NCBI RefSeq assembly: GCF_005889735.1 | Contig: NZ_VCKY01000086.1 | Location: 1-39,689, forward strand | DNA: 39,689 bases | Origin: Nonomuraea turkmeniaca | GTDB taxonomy: Bacteria; Actinomycetota; Actinomycetes; Streptosporangiales; Streptosporangiaceae | Direction: 5' to 3' | Part shown: positions 26,389 to 33,257 of the stretch, one piece after another | Position numbering within the stretch: position 1 is the first letter of the stretch | Layout: every line of letters begins with the position of its first letter | Notes under the pieces: generated by a model | What the model saw: only the letters and a program-made list of their open reading frames with translations | The model's database searches: none | What the model was told of the DNA's origin: nothing | Position numbers and translations under genes: made by a program

Positions 26389-26417
26389 GCGGCCTGGCCC
26401 GAAGTGGGCCAGGCCGC
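26389..26417. terminator. Hairpin terminator after the integrase
   Basis: GCGGCCTGGCCC (26389-26400) pairs perfectly with GGGCCAGGCCGC (26406-26417) around a 5-base loop, 12 bases after the integrase stop. It has no U-run but is strong enough to end the leftward rep-xis-int transcript. Confidence 0.65.
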
Positions 26418-26428
26418 TACGTCCGGGC

Positions 26429-27576
26429 TTACTCCTCTCGAAATATTTGGTCCATCGCCACCGCACCACCTTGAAGAACGGGACGGATCTGCTTGCGGTA
26501 GACAGCCTCAGTCACGGCCATGCTGCTGTGGCCGACCAGCCTGGAGATTTCCTCCAGTGGTATGCCGTTGTCGGAGAGCAGTGAGACGAAGCTGTGGCGG
26601 AGTTCCCGGGGCGTCCATTCCCTCGGGTCCACGCCTTCCGCGTCCTTGATGGCGTTGCGGAAGTCGCGCCGGACATTCGCGGCGTCCAAGGGCTTGCCCG
26701 TGGACGCCGCGAATACCAGCCCGCTTTCCGACCATGCGTCGCCTTGCTCGCGTTGCTGGGCTTCTCGGTGCCGTCGGAGGAGATCCACGCAGCGCTTGGG
26801 AAGGGCGAGGGTGCGGCGGGACTTCCGGGTCTTGGTGTCTCCCCCGGCGCGCACGGAACGCCAGACGGCCACGTGCGGAGGGACGGGCGGCCCGGCGTCC
26901 GGGGCGCCGTCCAGGTCCATGTGATCCCACGTGAGCGCCCGCAGCTCCTCGGTACGGGCTCCGGTGAGCAGTGAGAGCACGATGTAGGCGTACATGGGGG
27001 AGCTTTCAGCCGCCTTCAGTACGGCTTCCGCCTGGGCGAACGTCAACGCCTTGGACGGACGTCCCTCCGTCCCCTTAGGGACCGAGCACAGTGCTACTAC
27101 GTTCCGCTTAACTTTGTCTCGGGCCATCGCTCGTTTGATCGCGCGGTTCAGGCAGCTGTGGAGGCCCTGGAGGGCGCGTGTGCTGAGTGTCTTCGCCTTG
27201 GTGGCGAGCCACTTATCTACGTCTTCCGCGCTCAGGTCTCGGAGCTTCCGAGCGCCCAAGGCCGGGATGATGTGGGTCTGCACAAGATTGTGCAGGTCTT
27301 CACCGTCGCGGGGTCTCGACCGTTCAGGCCGTAAGCCAGCCAGTCGTTCACCGCACGCTCCACGGTGTAGTCGGCCGGGGCGATGGCGAGGCCGTCCTCG
27401 TAGTCGCGTAGGACCTCCTTGAGCTTGTTCTTGGCTTCGGTCTTGGTCTTGCCGCTGCCCCGCTTCACGATCCGCTTGCCGCTCGGGTCAAAGCCCAGAC
27501 TGGCGGTGGCGATCCAGCGTTGGCGCTTGTCGTCCCAGTGGAGGCCGCCGTCTCCTCTGCTGCGTCGCTTGGTCAT
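26429..27576 (-). pseudogene. int: Tyrosine integrase of AICE/pSAM2 type, split by a frameshift
   Basis: Two frames together make one integrase of about 382 residues. The N-terminal part starts at ATG 27576 (MTKRRSRGDGGLHWDDKRQR), carries the arm-binding domain and reaches GLNGRDPATVKTCT near 27290. The remainder continues one frame over as LVQTHIIPALGARKLRDL. Adding one base near 27288 would rejoin them. The catalytic domain is intact: Arg in GARTEELRAL, HxxR in PRELRHSF, GHSSMAVTEAVYRKQ with the His and the nucleophile Tyr. Such integrases insert elements at tRNA 3' ends. The ATG overlaps the excisionase stop (TGATG). A sequencing error is possible; otherwise the element cannot move by itself. 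Confidence 0.88.
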
Positions 27577-27797
27577 CAGGCTGCTTCCTCTGCTTCCTTC
27601 TCCAGGAGGGCGATGTAGGCGCGGATGGCGCCGGGGGTGATGAGGCGCGCGCGGCCTTGCTTTACGGAGCGAAGGCGGCCGGTGCGGATCTGGTCGTAGA
27701 TGACGGTTCGGCTCATGCGGAGCAGGCGCATGGCGTCGGTGACGCGGTAGAGCTGCGTGTCGGTGAGCCGGACGCTGTCCGGCGTTGAGGTGGTCAC
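27576..27797 (-). CDS. xis: Excisionase-type helix-turn-helix protein (Xis)
   Basis: A 73-residue MerR-like winged-helix protein (TQLYRVTDAMRLLRMSRTVI then RSVKQGRARLITPGAIRAY) of the helix-turn-helix_17 type. It is the standard small gene between rep and int in pSAM2-like elements, where it directs excision together with Int. The GTG start overlaps the stop of the RepA-like gene by four bases (GTGA), and its stop overlaps the integrase ATG. The three genes form one coupled leftward operon. It is intact. Confidence 0.88.
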   Translation of the reverse strand: MTTSTPDSVRLTDTQLYRVTDAMRLLRMSRTVIYDQIRTGRLRSVKQGRARLITPGAIRAYIALLEKEAEEAA

Positions 27798-28924
27798 TGG
27801 TGGGTCTCCTCATCGGCGGGGACAGCGGGGACAGGCAACAGAGCCGGTTGTCCCTCATGGGTGTGGGCGTTGGTGCTGGTCGTGGCGTGGTCAGGGACGG
27901 TAGGGACGCCGGGGGCGCCTGCTGGGGACTCTGTCCCGGGGAGGCGGTAGTGGCCGGTGGCGTTGACGCAGAGCTGGCCGTCGGCGTTCATGCGCTGGCA
28001 GGTCTTGCGGACGTTGTCGTGGGACAGGCCGGTGGCCTCAGCGATGGCCTTGGGTGTGCTGTTGGGGTTGGCTCGGACGTGGCGGGCGATGGTGGCGCGG
28101 GTGTCGGACAGGGTGTGGTCTTCGGGTGGGCCGTCCAGGAGGTGCCAGAGGCCGGCGTCGGGTTGGAAGGCCATGGCGTATTCGGCCTCTTCGACATCGC
28201 GGCCGGTGACGTGCAGAACGCCGTCTGCGGTGCCTCTGGCGCGTTTGAGGACGAGGGTGGCGTCTGCGGCTCCGGCCAGGCCGTTGGTGCCGGAGACCTC
28301 GCTCAGGAAGTCTTCTGAGGCCATCTTGCGGACGTGGTGGATCAGGACGACGGCCACGCCGTAGGTGTCGGCCAGGCGCTTGGCGCGGCTCATGGCGGCG
28401 TAGTCGGCGTCGTATGCGGACAGGCCGGGTGGTGTGGTGCCTCGGATCTTGGCGAAGACGTCGATGACGACGAGGCGGGCGTTGGTGTTGCGGTCGAGCC
28501 AGCGGGCGATGGCCTCTTCCCCGCCTGCGGGCAGGGTTGGACAGGTGGTGGCCAGGGTCAGGTCCTTGGGCGCGGGCTGGCCGCTCAGGATCTTTCCCAT
28601 GCGGTTCTGCAGGCGGCGGGCGGTGTCTTCCAGGGCGAGGTAGAGGACGGGGCCGGGCTCGAGTTCGATGGCTTCCAGGGCCTTGGCGCCGCTGGCGACG
28701 GCGATGCCCAGGCCGAGGCTGAGCCAGGACTTGCCGACCTTGGGCGGGCCTGCCAGGAGGCTGAGTCCTTCGGCGATGATGCCGGGGACGGCCCAGCGGG
28801 GCTCTGGGAAGGTCATGGCCATCAGTTCGTCGGCGGTCCAGGAGGTGCGGAACGGCACGGCCGGGGCGGGTGCTTGGACGGCATCACCGTTGACCAGGCG
28901 CAGGTGTGTGGGCTGGTCGGTCAT
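27794..28924 (-). CDS. RepA-like AAA/RecA-fold replication ATPase
   Basis: A 376-residue protein. A RecA-fold ATPase core (AAA_25/RepA type) has Walker A AGPPKVGKSWLSL (about residue 59), an EDTARRLQNRM segment, Walker B LVVIDVFAKIRG, and VVLIHHVRK followed by GLAGAADATLVLKR. The C-terminal 120 residues include a winged-helix-like stretch (IAEATGLSHDNVRKTCQRM), then a Pro/Thr-rich tail. In pSAM2-like elements this ATPase, together with a primase-polymerase, starts element replication. The ATG at 28924 overlaps the upstream stop (ATGA). It looks intact, but its usual primase partner survives only as a C-terminal fragment in the next ORF. Confidence 0.85.
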   Translation of the reverse strand: MTDQPTHLRLVNGDAVQAPAPAVPFRTSWTADELMAMTFPEPRWAVPGIIAEGLSLLAGPPKVGKSWLSLGLGIAVASGAKALEAIELEPGPVLYLALEDTARRLQNRMGKILSGQPAPKDLTLATTCPTLPAGGEEAIARWLDRNTNARLVVIDVFAKIRGTTPPGLSAYDADYAAMSRAKRLADTYGVAVVLIHHVRKMASEDFLSEVSGTNGLAGAADATLVLKRARGTADGVLHVTGRDVEEAEYAMAFQPDAGLWHLLDGPPEDHTLSDTRATIARHVRANPNSTPKAIAEATGLSHDNVRKTCQRMNADGQLCVNATGHYRLPGTESPAGAPGVPTVPDHATTSTNAHTHEGQPALLPVPAVPADEETHQ

Positions 28925-29508
28925 GCGGCCACCTTCCGGGGTCGGCGGGCACCGGCGCGTAGGCCGGAGGCGATGGTGCGCTGGGCCTCGCGGTAGGGCT
29001 GGCCGATCTGCGTGGCTGCCTCCGTGAGCCACGAAGTGACGGCGGCGGCGGTCAGCTCCCCTCCGGCGACGAGCTGGCCGAGCGCGACGGATGCGAGGTA
29101 GAGCGCGTTGTTGTGGCCGTGTGGTGGTGAGCTGGCCACCCGTTGCAGCTCACCGAGGACGGCGCGGGAGATGCCGCACGACAGCAGTCCTCGGCGCACC
29201 AGCTCGGCGGTGAGCTTGCGGTAGCGCGGTCCTGTTGAGACGCGGTCGGTGATGGGCTTGTCCGTGGGCCTACCGGCGCGGGCCAGCAGCGGCACCGCCA
29301 CCGCGAAGGCCAGCAACCGTCCCCATAGCGGCACATCGGCCAACAGGAAGACCAGCAGGCCGGTCAGAGCCATGACAGCGAGGGCGGCAACCACCCACCA
29401 GCGCCACCGCGACTGGCGCTGGCGCGCCCGCGGAGCCACCCCCGACGTCGAAGTGCGGCTGCGCGAGACGATCAAGAAGCTGAAGAAGACGATCGCGAAC
29501 AAGAACAA
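28921..29508 (-). CDS. Chimeric ORF: TraB/FtsK-like N-terminus joined to a primase-polymerase C-terminus
   Basis: A 195-residue frame with three sections. The first 25 residues are the reverse strand of a coiled-coil remnant. Residues about 30-113 have two transmembrane helices followed by LLARAGRPTDKPITDRVSTG, the N-terminal signature of AICE FtsK/SpoIIIE-type transfer ATPases. Residues about 120-195 (HGHNNALYLASVALGQLVAG then EAQRTIASGLRAGARRPRKV) match the C-terminal helical domain of the DNA primase-polymerase that normally precedes the RepA-like gene. The ATPase motor, the rest of the transfer genes and the primase catalytic domain are gone. This is best explained by an internal deletion that kept the frame. 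Any product is unlikely to do either job. The parental assignments are from memory of the families. Confidence 0.65.
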   Translation of the reverse strand: MFLFAIVFFSFLIVSRSRTSTSGVAPRARQRQSRWRWWVVAALAVMALTGLLVFLLADVPLWGRLLAFAVAVPLLARAGRPTDKPITDRVSTGPRYRKLTAELVRRGLLSCGISRAVLGELQRVASSPPHGHNNALYLASVALGQLVAGGELTAAAVTSWLTEAATQIGQPYREAQRTIASGLRAGARRPRKVAA

Positions 29509-29720
29509 GACAAGAACAAGGAATTCAAGCAGATCGGGAGAACGTCCCCGCGCTGGTCCGGGCCGTCCACCAGCTCACCCTGGAGAACCAGGAGCTGCGG
29601 GCGCAGTTGGCGCGGCTTGAACCGAACGTCATGCCGCTCCACCGCCGACGCCGAGAGGGTGTCAGTAATGACCGCGGTCCGCAGTCGATAGTTACGATTC
29701 GGCACCGAGATGGGCCGTGA
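29441..29720 (+). pseudogene. Coiled-coil remnant resembling DUF6262-type transposition-module proteins
   Basis: The first frame reads VEVRLRETIKKLKKTIANKN. The second frame, from 29538 to the TGA at 29720, reads ENVPALVRAVHQLTLENQEL then RAQLARLEPN. Together they look like the C-terminal half of a coiled-coil protein of the DUF6262 kind that accompanies Tn554-type tyrosine recombinases. At least one frameshift and the missing N-terminus mark it as decayed. It overlaps the start of the chimeric ORF on the other strand. Confidence 0.45.
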
Positions 29721-29723
29721 TCT

Positions 29724-32126
29724 ATGCCGCCGGCGCTGGACGGCGGCCAACATGTCGGTGTGAGCCGACGTCCCATCCGCTGGTGGAATCCGGCCGCGCT
29801 GCTGGCCATCGTCGCGCTGGTCGCGACGGTGGTGTTGGTGGGGCGCGCGCTCGATCAGGCCGACAAGGTCAACGTGGCCGATCTAGCCGCGGTCGCGATC
29901 GCCGCAGCGGTGGCCGCGGCCGCGGTCGTGACGTGGGCCAAGCGCCGCAACACCGCCGCCGGCTATCCCGCCGATGTGACAAGAGCCGCCGATGTGCTGG
30001 CCGATCTGGTGCGCCGGCAATGGCAGGACGAGGCCCGCAACCGGCTGCTCGACGATCCCGAACCCATCCCGGTCCGCTGGAACCTCACCGCCAACGAGGC
30101 GGTGATGAGCACCCCTCGGCTGATCAGCACCGCGACCGGATTCACGTTCACCGGTCGCAGCGACGACATCGCCGCCCTCGCGCGCGACTTTCGCACCCTG
30201 ACCCGGCGGCGGCTGGTCATCACCGGCGGGGCGGGCATGGGCAAGACCACCTTGGCGATCCAGCTGCTGCTGCAGCTGCTGTCCACCCGCGCGACTGACC
30301 AGACCAGCGCCTCCGGAGACGAGATCGTGCCGGTGCCGGTGCTGCTGCCGGTCTCCGGCTGGGACACCGACGCCCATCCCCGCCTGCAGGACTGGCTCGC
30401 CGTCCGCCTGGCCGCCGACTACCCGGCGTTGGCCGCCCCGCAGCTCGGGGCCGGCGCCGCCGCCGCACTCGCCCAACGCGGCCATATCCTGCCCGTTCTG
30501 GACGGCCTGGACGAAATCCCCGCACCCGCCCGCGCCCAGGTGATCGCCGCGCTCAACGCCTCGCTGACCGCCCGCGACCAGCTCATCCTTACCAGCCGCC
30601 GCGCCGAGTTCACCACCGCCGTCCACGACGCCGGCCGGCCGCTGACCGCAGCGGCGGTCATCGTTCCCAAACCCCTCACCCCGCAGGCCGCCGCGGACTA
30701 CCTGACCGCCTGCCTCCCCGCCTCCCCGACCGAGGCCTGGACCCACACTCTGGCCGCACTGCGATCCCACACCGTCCCCGGCTTGACCCGGCTCTCCGCA
30801 ACCCCGCTGGGCCTGTGGCTGATCCGCACCGTCTATGTCGCTTCCGGGGCTGACCCCGCCCCGCTGACCGGCTCTCTCGGTGCCGACGCCGACGCGCTGC
30901 GCACGCACCTGCTGGACCATGTCATCCCCGCTGTCATCGCCGCCCGTCCGCCCAGCACCGACCCCACCGACCACTTCCGGCCCCGCCACCGGCTCGACTC
31001 CGACGCCACCCGCCGCTACCTGACCTACCTGGCTCGTGCCTTCCCTCCGGCCACCACCCGCGACATCACCTGGTGGCACATCGCCCGCACCACATCCCAC
31101 ATCCGGCCGGCAGTCGGGCTGACGTTCGGGCTCGCGTTCGGGCTCGCGGCCGGGCTCTTGCCCGTGGTCTGGGTCGGAGAACTCATCAGCTGGTCCTGGC
31201 CCGGGCTCGTGATCGGATTGGCGTTCGGGCTCATGCGCGCCCCATCGTGGGTCAACGAAACGCCCGGCTTCGCAAACCTGCGCCTGCGCGGACGAGCATG
31301 GCGTCCCTTCCGGTTCAACACAGCCGCCGTCGCGTTCAGACTGCTGGTCGGGCTCGTGGTCGGGCTCGCGTTCGTGCCCATGCTCGTGCTCATGACCGGG
31401 CTCAACCCCACGGATGGGCTGACGCTCCGGCTCGGGCTCTACGTCTGGCTCGGGATCACCCTGGCACCCCGGCTCGTCACCTGGACGGAACAACCCACCC
31501 TCGAATCAACCAGTACACCCCGCTCCAGCCGGCGACCCGGCAGAACGCTCACCCTTCTGCGCACGATCGTGCCCGGGCTCGCGGCCGGGCTCGCGGCCTG
31601 GCTCGCGTTCGGGCTCACGGTCGGATTCGGGGTCGGGCTCGGGGTGTTCAGGTTCGACCCTACGGACGCGATCGAGCTCGGGCTCTACGTCTGGCTCGGG
31701 ATCACCCTGGCACCCCGGCTCGTCACCTGGGCGGAACAACCCACCCTCGAATCAACCAGCACAGCCCGCTCCAGCTGGCAAGCCGACAGAACGCTCACCC
31801 TTCTGCGCACGATCGTGCCCGGGCTCGCGGCCGGGCTCACGGCCGGGCTCGCGTTCGGGCTCACGACGGGGCTCGCGTTCGGGCTTATGACCGGGCTCGC
31901 GTTCGGGCTCGCGTTCGGCCCGACGGCCGGGCTCGTGATGGGCAACCATCATGCGTGGCTGGTCTGCACCATCGCGGTGGCCCAGCTGGCCCTCAAACGT
32001 CAGCTCCCCTGGCGGGTTATGGGCTTCCTTGACGACGCCCACCGCCTGGGGCTGCTGCGTGCCGTCGGCCCGGTCTATCAGTTCCGCCACGCGGCCCTGC
32101 ACGACCACCTTGCCAGCCTCAAGTAG
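29724..32126 (+). CDS. Membrane-anchored NACHT-domain NTPase
   Basis: An 800-residue STAND-type NTPase. Two N-terminal transmembrane helices (about residues 24-41 and 52-71) are followed by the NACHT domain. Walker A is TGGAGMGKTT (168-176), Walker B is LPVLDGLDEIP (256-266), and RDQLILTSRRAEF is sensor-like. The C-terminal half is a chain of hydrophobic segments rich in GLAFGL. It contains an 82-residue tandem duplication, and the final soluble piece is WRVMGFLDDAHRLGLLRAVG then YQFRHAALHDHL. A GTG at 29760 is an alternative start. The paralogue at 33258 has the same plan. NACHT proteins include bacterial anti-phage sensors; a membrane-acting effector role is inference. Confidence 0.88.
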   Translation: MPPALDGGQHVGVSRRPIRWWNPAALLAIVALVATVVLVGRALDQADKVNVADLAAVAIAAAVAAAAVVTWAKRRNTAAGYPADVTRAADVLADLVRRQWQDEARNRLLDDPEPIPVRWNLTANEAVMSTPRLISTATGFTFTGRSDDIAALARDFRTLTRRRLVITGGAGMGKTTLAIQLLLQLLSTRATDQTSASGDEIVPVPVLLPVSGWDTDAHPRLQDWLAVRLAADYPALAAPQLGAGAAAALAQRGHILPVLDGLDEIPAPARAQVIAALNASLTARDQLILTSRRAEFTTAVHDAGRPLTAAAVIVPKPLTPQAAADYLTACLPASPTEAWTHTLAALRSHTVPGLTRLSATPLGLWLIRTVYVASGADPAPLTGSLGADADALRTHLLDHVIPAVIAARPPSTDPTDHFRPRHRLDSDATRRYLTYLARAFPPATTRDITWWHIARTTSHIRPAVGLTFGLAFGLAAGLLPVVWVGELISWSWPGLVIGLAFGLMRAPSWVNETPGFANLRLRGRAWRPFRFNTAAVAFRLLVGLVVGLAFVPMLVLMTGLNPTDGLTLRLGLYVWLGITLAPRLVTWTEQPTLESTSTPRSSRRPGRTLTLLRTIVPGLAAGLAAWLAFGLTVGFGVGLGVFRFDPTDAIELGLYVWLGITLAPRLVTWAEQPTLESTSTARSSWQADRTLTLLRTIVPGLAAGLTAGLAFGLTTGLAFGLMTGLAFGLAFGPTAGLVMGNHHAWLVCTIAVAQLALKRQLPWRVMGFLDDAHRLGLLRAVGPVYQFRHAALHDHLASLK
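31431..31922 (+). repeat. 246-bp in-frame tandem duplication within the first NACHT gene
   Basis: Two 246-base units (31431-31676 and 31677-31922) share long identical runs. Both encode LGLYVWLGITLAPRLVTW, then EQPTLESTST, a short variable stretch, then RTLTLLRTIVPGLAAGL. The period is exactly 82 codons. Inside, GGGCTCGCGTTC-type 12-mers recur and encode the (A/G)GLAFGL membrane repeats. Confidence 0.9.
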
Positions 32127-32269
32127 TTCAATACGCAGGCTTGACGGGGAAGGGCACAGCGGATCGAACCGGAACGGGACCGTGTCGCGGTCCGACTGTT
32201 GCTTGATCATCAGAGTGAGCACCGTCTTATCTCAGACCGGTTTCGCATGTGCCCTCTCCCGCCGGAAGG

Positions 32270-32931
32270 TTAGGCGTCGAACAATTCTTCTTGGGCGGGC
32301 ATGTTGCACTTGGCGGTGCGCCCCGCGATTTTCACCAGAGCTGCGAGATCGCTGAGCTGAGCATCCTCGTCCGCGGCGCTGACGAGCCGGACGAACACCT
32401 GCGCGGTGACATCGACGTCGGCGTAGGCCCTGTGGCGATTCGCCGGCTTCTTGATGGCGAAGTGCGCCAGCAGCGTGTCGAGTTGGTAGTTCGGCAGACC
32501 TGGGATGATGTATTTGGCAAGCGGGATCGTGTCCAGAAGGTCAATGCGGGCCAGCGCCGGGCAGTGCTCGCGCTGGTTGTGGATGATGTTGGCCTCGGTG
32601 GCGGCGTGTTGAGCCACCAGCAGATACGGTTTGTCGGCCGTGAATCGCCGATCCAGTGCGCCCAGCGCTTCGGCCGGACCAGGGGCCTGGCTCAACTGCT
32701 CGGGGGTCAGGCCGGTTTGGGCCGTAACGGCTGGCGTCACCGGAGCGAACGCGGGCGGCCGGATGAGAGATGCCCTCCTGCCGGCCCCCGTCCACGCGCC
32801 TTCCTTGTAGCGGAGTGCGAGAGCGGCAACCTCGATGGGCTGGGCCGGGTGGCCCGTGGGGGTCGTCGCCTCGAAGTCGATGACCACGAACGTCGTCGCC
32901 AGGAAGGCGGGTCTTCCGTCAAACCGCCCAT
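32270..32931 (-). CDS. DEDDh-type 3'-5' exonuclease with a probable 5' frameshift
   Basis: About 220 residues of the DnaQ/RNase T fold. Motif I is FVVIDFEATT (Asp, Glu). Motif II is AQHAATEANII, where Glu replaces the usual Asp. Motif III is HRAYADVDVTAQVF (His and Asp). LDTIPLAKYIIPGLPNYQL is typical of a plasmid- and phage-associated actinobacterial group. The best start is ATG 32931 with AAGGGTGG upstream, but it lies one frame off from the catalytic part. The two frames meet at TTCCTGGCGACG (about 32900), and one more CTGG there would restore MGGLTEDPPSW-LATTFVV. It reads opposite to both NACHT genes that flank it. Confidence 0.75.
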
Positions 32932-33219
32932 GTATCCACCCTTCTCGCAGGATCCGTGGCGTTGCCGGCCCACGCCCGCCACATCGAGGAGAGCTTGCCT
33001 GAGGGCGTCGAGGACTCGCGAGTAGGGCGAGCCGCTGTCGTGCAGCGCGGTGTGGATCAGCTCCAGGCCCTTGCGGTGCCGGCGCAGCGGCACCTCGCCG
33101 GTGGCGGGGCCGGCCAGGTCGGCGAAGCCGATGCCGGCCTTGATGGCCTGGCGTTTCGCCCACCCATGTCCGTTGACCCCGCTGACGCCGGGTATCGCCT
33201 TCCGGTCACACCTCATCAC
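32932..33219 (-). CDS. Possible upstream coding fragment
   Basis: This frame is open without a stop into the exonuclease start region. It encodes a basic, protein-like stretch (AIKAGIGFADLAGPATGEVP then LRRHRKGLELIHTAL and SRVLDALRQALLDVAG). There is no ribosome binding site and no recognised family. It may be an N-terminal extension of the exonuclease, the tail of a deleted gene, or non-coding. Kept only as a candidate. Confidence 0.25.
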
Positions 33220-33257
33220 CGGATCGATACCGGTGGATGTGAAAAGGGCTCCTCCCC

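Noticed and set aside
29883..31493. 536-codon minus-strand frame
   Set aside because: Antisense to the NACHT gene; its Glu/Pro/Arg repeats mirror the GLAFGL codons.
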